A DNA stretch of 64,000 nt from Indiicoccus explosivorum (lineage in GTDB: Bacteria > Bacillota > Bacilli > Bacillales_A > Planococcaceae): NCBI RefSeq assembly GCF_002167005.1, contig NZ_NHTN01000023.1, forward strand, positions 62,001 through 126,000. Reading direction: 5' to 3'. The notes under the pieces were generated by a model. It was not told the DNA's origin. It did no database searches and saw only the letters and a list, made by a program, of their open reading frames with translations. Position 1 is the first letter of the stretch, and each line of letters begins with the position of its first letter. The translations under genes and the position numbers were made by a program. Positions 26,199-34,249 of the stretch are shown here, piece by piece.

Positions 26199-26374
26199 AA
26201 AATCATTCAGCCGGATTGCCACTATTTGCGGCAGAAATACGTCATTGACGGGTAAGCGCTTTCAGGTAGACTGGAAATAAGCACGTCTTTATCCGGTGAC
26301 CCCTGAAAGACCGCGGATCGTGCGCCTTTGCTGTCCGACCTTTCGTGTTTTATTGAAAAAAGGGAGGAATTTAA

Positions 26375-26842
26375 GTGGCATCGAATATGTACGCGACGGA
26401 ATGCCCGCAATGCGGCCGTTCCGCGATTGTGGATGAGTATTATAAGCGAGGCGACCGGTACTTGACGTGCTGGCGCTGCGGTTATTGCCATACGGTGGAG
26501 AACCGGGCGTTCCACGAGAAAGATGGCGTCGGGTTCGAGGAAGAGGTCTGTCCGGGATTCGGGGTGTTCGTCTGGCGGGGAAAGAAAGACGGTTACCAGA
26601 TCACGATGCTCGGGAAGTTCGATGAAGCGCTCGAGCGGGAGTATATGGAGAAGTTCCATGAAGAAGGGACCGATCAGGAGACGAGTTATTTCGTCCGCTA
26701 TGATGAAGGACGGTTCAAGGTGCTCGCCGGCAAGCCGACGGAGAATTTCCATTTGCCGTTCGACGTGTATCGGGACAAGATGTATAAGGAGTATGACTGC
26801 GTGACGGAATTCGAACGGTACTTAGTGCCGATCGAGGAATAG
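26375..26842 (+). CDS. Zinc-ribbon hypothetical protein
   Basis: 155 residues starting at GTG 26375 after AAAGGGAGGAA. An N-terminal zinc ribbon (CPQC at about 10-13, CWRC at about 32-35 with a further Cys after) precedes a small acidic alpha/beta domain rich in tyrosine. I do not recognise the family. It is a single gene ending before a terminator. The zinc ribbon suggests nucleic-acid or protein binding; nothing more can be said. Confidence 0.75.
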   Translation: MASNMYATECPQCGRSAIVDEYYKRGDRYLTCWRCGYCHTVENRAFHEKDGVGFEEEVCPGFGVFVWRGKKDGYQITMLGKFDEALEREYMEKFHEEGTDQETSYFVRYDEGRFKVLAGKPTENFHLPFDVYRDKMYKEYDCVTEFERYLVPIEE

Positions 26843-26885
26843 ACGCTGTGCGCGGCGGGTTGTAGCAGCGGTGGATGAATAGAGG

Positions 26886-26926
26886 CCGTCCAGCGGGATG
26901 GAAGAATTCCGGCTGGGCGGTTTTTT
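26886..26926 (+). terminator. Intrinsic terminator
   Basis: CCGTCCAGC (26886-26894) pairs with GCTGGGCGG (26912-26920), then six T residues. The loop contains GGAAGAATTCC, a relative of the GGAATC/GATTCC core. Confidence 0.75.
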
Positions 26927-27112
26927 GCGGGTTTCTGCGGAGCCGTGGCTGGTTTTAGTAAACAGGAAATGAAAAAAGTCTGCATAAAATTTCGAGTTTA
27001 GTGAATTTTAACCGGTGGAAAACATGGAAGAGGATGACCGACGAAGGTCCCAAGGAGCTGTCACGTAACGGCTTCTTGCGGGAGCTTTCGGCAGTGAAAG
27101 GAGCGAGACTTT

Positions 27113-27442
27113 ATGAACGGGCTGGAAAAGATGCGGGATAACCCGGCAGTCACGCTGAATCCGGCGGACGTGGAAAAGAATGCGGACGACTGGCTGGAAA
27201 AACTGAAAGCGGAGCGCCCGTTAGTGTCCCACCGGGATAAGACGCTGCTCCGCTATCTTTTGTACCATATGGATTGCTATGGTCATGTTGTGGCGACACT
27301 GGAAGACTTGAAGGAAGGGACCGGCCTGTCTGCAGGCAAGCTGAGCGGAACGCTGATCGCTTTGGAAGATATGGGTATGATCGCCCGCAGACGCGGGATT
27401 ATACTGGTGGATACAGACCGGCTGGACCGCGTTTCTGTGTAA
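27113..27442 (+). CDS. Winged-helix-like hypothetical protein
   Basis: 109 residues. A short N-terminal helix part is followed by a winged-helix pattern (LLRYLLYHMDCYGHVVATLEDLKEGTGLSAGKLSGTL, then ALEDMGMIARRRGIILV), as in small MarR/Crp-like DNA-binding domains, with no effector domain. GTGAAAGGAGCG precedes the ATG. It may be a local regulator. It stands alone and ends at a GGAATC-type terminator. Confidence 0.7.
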   Translation: MNGLEKMRDNPAVTLNPADVEKNADDWLEKLKAERPLVSHRDKTLLRYLLYHMDCYGHVVATLEDLKEGTGLSAGKLSGTLIALEDMGMIARRRGIILVDTDRLDRVSV

Positions 27443-27484
27443 AGAGTCTGCGGGACATTTTCGGTGGAATTGGATTTGCGATAG

Positions 27485-27521
27485 CCGCCTTTGGAATCGG
27501 ATGATTCCGGGGCGGTTTTTT
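27485..27521 (+). terminator. Terminator of the GGAATC/GATTCC family
   Basis: CCGCC (27485-27489), GGAATC, GATTCC, GGCGG (27511-27515), TTTTTTG. Nearly identical to 35735-35771. A degenerate repeat (CTGTGTCGGAAAGCGTTTCGG) follows at about 27540. Confidence 0.75.
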
Positions 27522-27637
27522 GTGTTTTATTTTCATGAGGCTGTGTCGGAAAGCGTTTCGGAATTGATTGCAGCAGAGAGGTGCGGAAGGGAAAGGGGGA
27601 AATTGAACAGCAAGCGCCTAAATATTTTAAATATTCA

Positions 27638-27666
27638 TTGTACAAGCGAAAAAGTTGGTCTATACT
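27638..27666 (+). promoter_or_regulatory. Sigma-A promoter in front of the ilvD remnant
   Basis: TTGTAC (27638-27643), a 17-base spacer, TATACT (27661-27666). AAGGAGGGGG and a TTG start follow. The promoter now reads through a broken gene toward the FAD-oxidase/TRAP cluster. Confidence 0.75.
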
Positions 27667-27692
27667 TTTAGTGAACAAGGAGGGGGTGCGCT

Positions 27693-27948
27693 TTGGAAAG
27701 AGACTTACGGATAAAAAGTACAGTCTTCGGCGATGGGGCCAGAAGAGCGCCGAATCGCGCAATGTTGAGAACAATCGGCCTGGACGATGACGATTTTAAG
27801 GAGCCGATGATCGGTATTGCCAGTACTTGGAGCGAGGTGCCGCCTTGTAAGAGCCATATCCATGACTTGGCAGTAAGTGCCCAATAAGGTGCCCGGGAAG
27901 CTGGCGGGGTGCCCTTTATTTTTAGCATTTTCCGAAAGAACTCTCCCC
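27693..27948 (+). pseudogene. ilvD: 5' fragment of dihydroxy-acid dehydratase (ilvD), decayed
   Basis: The TTG at 27693 with a strong ribosome site opens a frame whose 64 residues match the N-terminus of IlvD ([39 protein letters not shown]). An in-frame TAA follows CAA. After it the same frame continues with GAREAGGVPFIFS, again IlvD sequence, before homology is lost about 27940. The gene is thus both interrupted by a stop and deleted after about 80 codons. Full IlvD has about 560 residues. Branched-chain amino acid synthesis would need another ilvD elsewhere. Confidence 0.82.
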
Positions 27949-28042
27949 TTCAGGCGTGTAACGGGCGAAGCCGGGCGGTGAGGGGAGATGAAAGTTTCCT
28001 GTTCTTGAATGGGCAGTGGCCGATTTTTTGGACAGGTGAGGA

Positions 28043-29446
28043 GTGGATGGAAGGTTGATTGACCCGAATAAACAAACAGTTTTGGAAGAATTGAAACAGC
28101 TTCTGTCCGAGGACCGCGTCTCAACGAATGAGTCCGTCCTGGACCAGCACAGCAGAGATGAATCGTATCATGAACCGGTCATGCCGGATGCCGTCGTTTT
28201 TCCGCTATCCGCGCAGGACGTGAGCGGGATTATGAAGACGGCCGGAAAATACGGAATTCCGATCATTCCTTTTGGTCTTGGGACCAGCCTGGAGGGTCAC
28301 GTCATCCCTTATAGCGGCGGCATATCGATCGATTTCTCGCTCATGGACAAAATCCTTGAAGTGAAACCTGAAGATTTTCTTGTCCGGGTCCAGCCCGGCG
28401 TCACCCGCTCAAAGCTGAACCAGGAATTGAAAAAGTACGGGCTGTTTTTCTCGGTTGATCCGGGAGCGGATGCCACGCTGGGCGGCATGGCGGCAACGAA
28501 CGCGAGCGGTACGACTTCTGTGAAGTATGGCGTGATGCGCGACCAGGTCCGGGATTTGGAAGTGGTGCTGGCAGATGGCTCCATCATCCATACCGGCAAT
28601 CTGGCGGTCAAGTCTTCGTCCGGCTATAACTTGAATGGCCTGTTTGTCGGTTCGGAAGGCACACTCGGCTGCTTCACGGAACTGACGCTTCAAGTATATG
28701 GGATTCCGGAATCGATTGTAGGAGCGAGAGCTTCCTTCGGAACGATCGGACAGGCGGTCAACGCGGTCGTCGGTGTCCTGCAGGCTGGAATTCAGATCGC
28801 AAGGATCGAATTGATCGATGCCCAATCCATGCGGCATGTAAACGGTTACAGTGGGACGGATTATAAGGAAGCGCCGACGCTTTTCATGGAGTTCCATGGC
28901 AACGAAGCGGGGCTCAGGCAGGACATGGAATTCGCCGAAGAGATCCTGGAGGATCATGGATGCGAGGAATTCAAGTTCGAGCGGGATTCAACGGCCCGCA
29001 ATCAATTATGGGATGCCCGCCATGACCTCGCATATGCCGTCATGCGGGGGAATCCGGGGAAGAAAATGATGGTGACCGATGTTTGCCTGCCGATTTCCCA
29101 GCTTGCCGCCGGAATTGATTCCGCACAGCAGGGGATGAAGGAATTCGGGTTTGAAGGCGGAATCGTCGGCCATGTCGGAGACGGCAATTATCATGCCCTT
29201 CTCATGATCGATACGGACAATCCCGAAGAGATGGAGAGAGCTGAGAAATTCAATGAAAAAATCGTGGAATTCGCCTTGAGCAGGGGCGGGTCCTGCACTG
29301 GGGAGCATGGCGTAGGAATCGGGAAAATGAAGTACCAGAAAAAGGAACATGGCGATTCATTAAACGTGATGCTGGCGGTGAAAAAGGCACTTGACCCGGA
29401 AGGTCGGCTGAATCCGGGCAAACTTCTTCAGACAGACAGTATTTAA
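28043..29446 (+). CDS. FAD-linked 2-hydroxyacid oxidase/dehydrogenase (GlcD family)
   Basis: About 467 residues. FAD-binding PCMH domain with VVFPLSAQDVSGIMKTAGKYGIPIIPFG and DPGADATLGGMAATNASGT, and a C-terminal FAD-oxidase domain with GHVGDGNYH and CTGEHGVGIGK. It oxidises a D-2-hydroxy acid such as glycolate or D-lactate. GTG 28043 is close to its ribosome site; TTG 28055 is an equally good start. The first gene of a likely operon with a TRAP transporter and dehydrogenases, so the substrate is probably the imported hydroxy or dicarboxylic acid (inference). Confidence 0.9.
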   Translation: MDGRLIDPNKQTVLEELKQLLSEDRVSTNESVLDQHSRDESYHEPVMPDAVVFPLSAQDVSGIMKTAGKYGIPIIPFGLGTSLEGHVIPYSGGISIDFSLMDKILEVKPEDFLVRVQPGVTRSKLNQELKKYGLFFSVDPGADATLGGMAATNASGTTSVKYGVMRDQVRDLEVVLADGSIIHTGNLAVKSSSGYNLNGLFVGSEGTLGCFTELTLQVYGIPESIVGARASFGTIGQAVNAVVGVLQAGIQIARIELIDAQSMRHVNGYSGTDYKEAPTLFMEFHGNEAGLRQDMEFAEEILEDHGCEEFKFERDSTARNQLWDARHDLAYAVMRGNPGKKMMVTDVCLPISQLAAGIDSAQQGMKEFGFEGGIVGHVGDGNYHALLMIDTDNPEEMERAEKFNEKIVEFALSRGGSCTGEHGVGIGKMKYQKKEHGDSLNVMLAVKKALDPEGRLNPGKLLQTDSI

Positions 29447-29465
29447 AACTAAGGGGGATTTGGAG

Positions 29466-30470
29466 ATGGAATGGAAAAAGAAAATGACGGTAATGGCGGC
29501 AATGCTGGCGGGCGCAGGAGTCATGGCCGGCTGCGGGGACGAGGCTGCAGGAGGAGGGGAAGAAGAAGTCTACACGCTGCAGGCAGGCCACTCCCTGCCG
29601 GTGGACCACCCGTACCATATCGCTTTTCAGGAAATGGCGGATGATATTGAAGAACGGACGGATGGCCGCGTGATTATTGAAGTGTTTGCGAACAGTGAAA
29701 TCGGGGCTGAACGGGAACTGATCGAAGGTCTGACACTGGGGACTGTGGACCTTGCGGTATCATCGACAGCGCCGATCACCAGCTTCGTGCCGGAGCTCGA
29801 AGTGTTGGACGTGCCGTTTCTTTTTGAGAGCCGGGATGCCGCTGTGGAAGTGCTGAATGGTGAAATCGGCGATGATTTGGCCGCACAGATGGAGGAGCAG
29901 GGCATCATCCTGCTGTCATGGGGAGAAAATGGATACCGGCATGTCACCAATTCCGTGCATCCGATTGAATCGCCTGAGGACCTTGAAGGACTGAAGATAC
30001 GCACACAGGAAAACGAGATCCACCTCGCCGCATTCGAAGCATTGGGTGCGCAGCCGACGCCGATGGCATGGACGGAAGCACTTACTGCCCTGCAGCAAGG
30101 GGTCGTGGACGCCCAGGAAAACCCGGCGATTGTCGCGGACCAGTTCAATCTTTATGAAGCCAATCAAAAATTCATGACTCTTACTGGGCACGTCTACTCT
30201 GTTGCGGCCTACCTGCTGAGCCAGCAGACATACGAAGAACTTCCTGAAGATCTGCGCGAAATCGTAGTGGAAGAAGGAATGGAAGCCGGTGAGCGGCAGC
30301 GCGAACTGATCATCGAAATGGAAGCGGAATCGCTGAAGAACCTGAAGGAGCAGGGCATGGAAATCATTGAAGAAGTCGATATTGCCCCATTCCAGGAAGC
30401 GGTCCAGCCGGTCTATGATCAGATCGAGCACGTGGAGCTGCTGAACCGGATTAAAGAAGCGCAGCAATAA
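29466..30470 (+). CDS. dctP: TRAP transporter solute-binding lipoprotein (DctP family)
   Basis: 334 residues with signal and lipobox VMAGC, then the DctP fold (LPVDHPYHIAFQEMADDIEERTDGRV, EVFANSEIGAERELIEGL, GLKIRTQENEIH, LTALQQGVVDAQENP). The arginine in LKIRTQ is the usual carboxylate ligand, so the cargo should be an organic acid. ATG 29466 follows AAGGGGGATTTGGAG. A hairpin after the gene probably makes it more abundant than the membrane subunits. Confidence 0.95.
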   Translation: MEWKKKMTVMAAMLAGAGVMAGCGDEAAGGGEEEVYTLQAGHSLPVDHPYHIAFQEMADDIEERTDGRVIIEVFANSEIGAERELIEGLTLGTVDLAVSSTAPITSFVPELEVLDVPFLFESRDAAVEVLNGEIGDDLAAQMEEQGIILLSWGENGYRHVTNSVHPIESPEDLEGLKIRTQENEIHLAAFEALGAQPTPMAWTEALTALQQGVVDAQENPAIVADQFNLYEANQKFMTLTGHVYSVAAYLLSQQTYEELPEDLREIVVEEGMEAGERQRELIIEMEAESLKNLKEQGMEIIEEVDIAPFQEAVQPVYDQIEHVELLNRIKEAQQ

Positions 30471-30493
30471 AAGCGGGAATTCAATTTCTGAAG

Positions 30494-30523
30494 AAAAAGA
30501 GAGAAACCTTTCTCTCTTTTTTG
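30494..30523 (+). terminator. Partial terminator between dctP and dctQ
   Basis: 13-base arms (30494-30506 and 30509-30521), AAAAAGAGAGAAA with its complement, 2-base loop, T-run. It probably lowers downstream expression rather than ending the operon. Confidence 0.75.
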
Positions 30524-30536
30524 TTAGGGGGACGCT

Positions 30537-31007
30537 ATGGGAACAGCAATCAAATATTTGAATTTGGGGATAAAATACATCCTAATTCTTCTCATGACGG
30601 TCCTGGTCGTCGCGGTCTTCATGCAGGTCGTGTTCAGATTCGTCATTGAGCAGCCGCTTGCCTGGACGGAGGAATTAGGCAGGTATTGCCTCATTTGGAT
30701 CACATTTTTAGGAGCAGGGTATGCCATGGCCACCAACTCGCATATCGGTGTGGAATTTTTTGTAGAGAAGGCGGCTGTTCCTGTACGGCGGGTTACATAC
30801 ATACTCAGTGCGACTGCCTGCTTGGTGTTTTTCCTCCTGCTGGTGCTGGAAGGATACGAACTGGCAGTAAGCGGCATGTCGCAATCGTCGCCGGTTCTCC
30901 AAATACCGATGGGGTATATCTACGCCGCCATTCCGGTGAGCGGTGTCATCCTGATCATCAACTTGGCATTCCAGTTCATGAAAAATTTTAAGAGCGGGGG
31001 TGTCTGA
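30537..31007 (+). CDS. dctQ: TRAP transporter small membrane subunit (DctQ family)
   Basis: 156 residues, four membrane helices, with the DctQ marks RFVIEQPLAWTEELGRYCLIWITFLGAGYA and a conserved polar second half. It pairs with the large subunit that starts three bases after its stop. TRAP importers use the sodium or proton gradient, not ATP. Confidence 0.93.
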   Translation: MGTAIKYLNLGIKYILILLMTVLVVAVFMQVVFRFVIEQPLAWTEELGRYCLIWITFLGAGYAMATNSHIGVEFFVEKAAVPVRRVTYILSATACLVFFLLLVLEGYELAVSGMSQSSPVLQIPMGYIYAAIPVSGVILIINLAFQFMKNFKSGGV

Positions 31008-31009
31008 TC

Positions 31010-32275
31010 ATGGCGATTCTTCTTTTCGCGTTGCTGGCCATCTTTTTTCTGATCAATGTGCCGATTGCAGTGGCGCTCGGATTGGCTTCCACGATCGTGT
31101 TTTTCATTCAAGGGACGGTGGAACCGATTGTCATCGTGCAGCGCATGTTCAACGCCGTCGACTCGTTCCCGCTGCTTGCGGTGCCGTTTTTCATCCTTGC
31201 GGGGAGCCTGATGGAGAGCGGCGGGATCTCGCGGAGACTGATCCGGCTCGCCAATGTGATGTTCGGAAGAGTGAAAGGCGGATTGGCGATCGTCTCGATT
31301 GTCGCCTGCGCGTTTTTCGCAGCGATCTCCGGTTCCGCGGCCGCCACGACAGCTGCCGTCGGGGCATTGCTGATTCCGGCCATGGTCAAGAAAGGCTACG
31401 ACAAGGATTTTTCGACGGCTGTGCAGGCGGCTGGCGGGACGATCGGCGTCATGATTCCGCCGAGCGTACCGCTTGTCCTGTATGGCGTCACGGCTGGTGT
31501 ATCGATCGGTTCTTTATTTATTGCCGGAATTCTTCCCGGCATTTTAGTCGGGGGTTCGCTGATCCTGCTCGTCTACATCATTTCGCTTAAGCGGGGATAC
31601 GGCGGCGAGGAGAAAGCGGATTTCAAAGAATTCCTGAAGGCGTTTGCGGACGCCATCCTGGCACTGCTCATGCCGGTGATCATCTTGGGCGGCATCTATG
31701 GCGGCATCTTCACGCCGACTGAAGCCGCTGTCGTCGCCGTGGTGTACGGGCTGATCGTCGGGCTCGTCATTTACCGGGAAATCAAATTCAAGGATTTGAT
31801 CGAAGTGTTCACTTCATCGATCCTGGTGACGGCTGTCATCATGTTCATCATCGCCGGCGCTTCCGCGTTCGGTTACTATTTGACGCGCGAGCGCATTCCG
31901 GGCGAGCTGACGGAACTAATGCTGGGGGTTACAGACAACTGGATCGTCGCACTGCTCATTATTAATGCGGTTCTCCTTGTCGCTGGTGCTTTTCTGGAGA
32001 CATCGGCAGCCATCATTATTCTCACGCCGATCCTGGTGCCGATCGTCAGTGCGCTCGGAATCGATTTGACGCACTTCGGGATTATCATGATTGTGAATTT
32101 GGCCATCGGATTCATTACACCGCCGGTCGGAATCAACCTTTTCGTGGCGGCGAATATCGCCGATACGAAATTCGAAAAACTGATCGGTGCCATCATTCCG
32201 TTCATTATCATCATGGTCATTGATGTGCTGATCATTTCATTTATTCCGGCCATCAGTCTGTTTTTGATTGAATAA
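31010..32275 (+). CDS. dctM: TRAP transporter large permease subunit (DctM family)
   Basis: 421 residues with about twelve membrane helices. Family marks: FPLLAVPFFILAGSLMESGGI, SGSAAATTAAVG, GGTIGVMIPPSVPLVLYG, GIFTPTEAAVVAV and GFITPPVGINLFVA. It forms the transport channel with DctQ. It lies tightly packed after dctQ and before the dehydrogenase genes. Confidence 0.95.
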   Translation: MAILLFALLAIFFLINVPIAVALGLASTIVFFIQGTVEPIVIVQRMFNAVDSFPLLAVPFFILAGSLMESGGISRRLIRLANVMFGRVKGGLAIVSIVACAFFAAISGSAAATTAAVGALLIPAMVKKGYDKDFSTAVQAAGGTIGVMIPPSVPLVLYGVTAGVSIGSLFIAGILPGILVGGSLILLVYIISLKRGYGGEEKADFKEFLKAFADAILALLMPVIILGGIYGGIFTPTEAAVVAVVYGLIVGLVIYREIKFKDLIEVFTSSILVTAVIMFIIAGASAFGYYLTRERIPGELTELMLGVTDNWIVALLIINAVLLVAGAFLETSAAIIILTPILVPIVSALGIDLTHFGIIMIVNLAIGFITPPVGINLFVAANIADTKFEKLIGAIIPFIIIMVIDVLIISFIPAISLFLIE

Positions 32276-32365
32276 ACCACGGTCTCTGAATTTCAGGAAA
32301 TGGAGCGGGACGGTCAGGCGGATTAAGGAATGTCTGTGCTATAGGAATTGGAAGGAAGTGATTGT

Positions 32366-33439
32366 GTGGCGAAATATAACATCGCAGTGATTGAAGGGGA
32401 CGGCATCGGCCCGGAAGTGATGGAACAGGCGCTGAACGTGCTCGGCGCACTGGGCGGGGAGGCGGACTGGCTGTCCGTCGAGAAGCTGCCGTGGAATTCC
32501 CGCTATTACCTGGAACACGGGCGGATGATGCCGGAAGGCTGGAAGGAACAGCTGCAGCGGTTCGATGCGATCCTGTTCGGCGCGATCGGTGATGCCCGCG
32601 TGCCGGATGACGTGTCGGTGTGGGAACTCATCATGCCGATCCGCAAGGAGTTCCGGCAGTACGTGAACTTCCGGCCGGTCCGGTCGCTACCCGGCATCCG
32701 CTCACCGCTTGCGGACGGCGAGGACATCGAATTCGCGATCTTCCGCGAGAATGCGGAAGGGGAATACTCCGACAGCGGGGGACGGATGTTCCGGGGGGAG
32801 CCGGCCGAACTGGCCATCCAGAACACGGTCATGACCCGGGCGGGGATCGAACGCATCACCCGCGCGGCGGGCGACTACGCGCGAAGGCACGGCAAAACGA
32901 AGCTGACGAGCGCGACCAAGTCGAACGCGGTCGTCCATGCGAATAAACTATGGGATGAACAGGTCGCCCGGACGGTGCGGACGGATTATCCGGAGCTCGA
33001 GCTGGAATCCGTCTACGTCGATGCGCTCGCCGCGTATTTCGTTCAGCGGCCGCAGTCCTTTGAAGTGGTGGTGGCATCGAATTTATTCGGTGACATCCTC
33101 TCCGATCTCGGGTCGGGCATCACCGGCGGGCTGGGGCTGTCCCCGTCCGCCAACATCAATCCGGAAAAGGACTTCCCGTCGATGTTCGAGCCGGTCCACG
33201 GATCCGCGCCGGACATCGCCGGCAAGGGGATCGCGAACCCGATCGCCCAGATCTGGTCCGCGGCGCTCATGCTCGACCATTTGGGCGAAGCGGAGAAGGG
33301 GAAGAAGATCGTGCGGGCGATCGAACAGGTACTGGCAGAAGGAAAGGTGAAGACGGCGGATATCGGCGGGGACGCGACGACCGCGGAAATGGGGCAGGCG
33401 ATCCTCGATAAACTGGCCGCTCTGCCGGAGAAGGGGTGA
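32366..33439 (+). CDS. Tartrate/D-malate dehydrogenase-type beta-decarboxylating dehydrogenase
   Basis: 357 residues from GTG 32366 after GGAAGGAAGTG. Isocitrate/isopropylmalate dehydrogenase superfamily: IAVIEGDGIGPEV, LFGAIGDARVPDD, FRENAEGEYSD, VVASNLFGDILSDLGSG, FEPVHGSAPDIAGKG. The DDVSVWELIMPIRKEFRQYVNFRP segment is that of tartrate dehydrogenases rather than LeuB. It oxidises and decarboxylates 2-hydroxy dicarboxylates with NAD and a metal ion. The position after a TRAP importer supports a catabolic role. GC content rises from here to 35700. Confidence 0.9.
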   Translation: MAKYNIAVIEGDGIGPEVMEQALNVLGALGGEADWLSVEKLPWNSRYYLEHGRMMPEGWKEQLQRFDAILFGAIGDARVPDDVSVWELIMPIRKEFRQYVNFRPVRSLPGIRSPLADGEDIEFAIFRENAEGEYSDSGGRMFRGEPAELAIQNTVMTRAGIERITRAAGDYARRHGKTKLTSATKSNAVVHANKLWDEQVARTVRTDYPELELESVYVDALAAYFVQRPQSFEVVVASNLFGDILSDLGSGITGGLGLSPSANINPEKDFPSMFEPVHGSAPDIAGKGIANPIAQIWSAALMLDHLGEAEKGKKIVRAIEQVLAEGKVKTADIGGDATTAEMGQAILDKLAALPEKG

Positions 33440-33443
33440 AGGG

Positions 33444-34190
33444 ATGGAACTGGAAGGAAAAGTGATCCTGGTGACCGGCGCGGGCGGCGGCATGGGGCAG
33501 GCGATCGTCCGGAAGCTGCTCGCTGAAGGCGCGCATGTGGCGGGCATCGATTTATCGGAAGCGGCGATGGCGGGGCTGGACCACGAGCGGTTCACCGCGG
33601 TCGGGGCGGACGTCCTGGCTGAAGAAGCGATGGCGGAAGCTTTTGCGGCGGTCCATGAAGCGCACGGCCGGATCGACAGCCTCGTGAACGCGGTCGGGAT
33701 CGCCCAGGCGGCGGCGCCGATCGAGGACGTGCCGCTCAGCCAATGGCGCAAGCTGTTGGAGATCAACGCGACGGCGCTGTTCATCACGTCGAAGGAAGCG
33801 GTCCGCTACATGAAAGCGCGCAGGGAAGGGGCGATTGTGACGATCGCCTCCATCTCGGCGGTCCGGCCGCGGCCGGGCCTGCAGGCGTACATCGCGTCCA
33901 AAGGAGCGGCGGAAAGCTTTTCCCGGGCGCTCGCCATCGAAGTGGCGCCGTATGGCATCCGGGTGAACACCATCCACCCGGGGCCGACCGACACCGGCAT
34001 GCTCGGGCAGTTCGCGGCATCAGGGACCGATGCCGAACAAGCGAAAAAAGAGATCTTTGCGGACAGTGTGCCGCTCGGCCGGCTCGTGAAGCCCGATGAC
34101 ATCGCCGATTCGGTCATCCACCTCGTGTCGGACCGGACGAAAATGATGACCGGCGCTGTATTGCATGTCGACGGCGGAAGAGGACTTTAA
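33444..34190 (+). CDS. SDR-family oxidoreductase
   Basis: 248 residues, classical short-chain dehydrogenase: TGAGGGMGQ cofactor motif, NAVGIAQ, an active-site Ser in ASISAV, YIASK, and NTIHPGPTDT. It starts five bases after the preceding stop with AGGG upstream, and belongs to the catabolic operon. It probably interconverts a hydroxy and keto intermediate; the precise substrate is not readable. Confidence 0.93.
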   Translation: MELEGKVILVTGAGGGMGQAIVRKLLAEGAHVAGIDLSEAAMAGLDHERFTAVGADVLAEEAMAEAFAAVHEAHGRIDSLVNAVGIAQAAAPIEDVPLSQWRKLLEINATALFITSKEAVRYMKARREGAIVTIASISAVRPRPGLQAYIASKGAAESFSRALAIEVAPYGIRVNTIHPGPTDTGMLGQFAASGTDAEQAKKEIFADSVPLGRLVKPDDIADSVIHLVSDRTKMMTGAVLHVDGGRGL

Positions 34191-34249
34191 GTGCGCCCGC
34201 CGTTCAGAGGACACAGCGGCGATCCGCGCCGCGGAAAGGAACGGGAAGG

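Noticed and set aside
23403-26222. 939-codon frame on the minus strand
   Set aside because: It lies opposite a well-supported SEC-C gene; the translation is arginine/proline/histidine-rich, as expected from the antisense of GC-rich codons.
27274-27504. 76-codon plus-strand frame overlapping the winged-helix gene
   Set aside because: It is out of frame with a better-supported gene and runs into the terminator.
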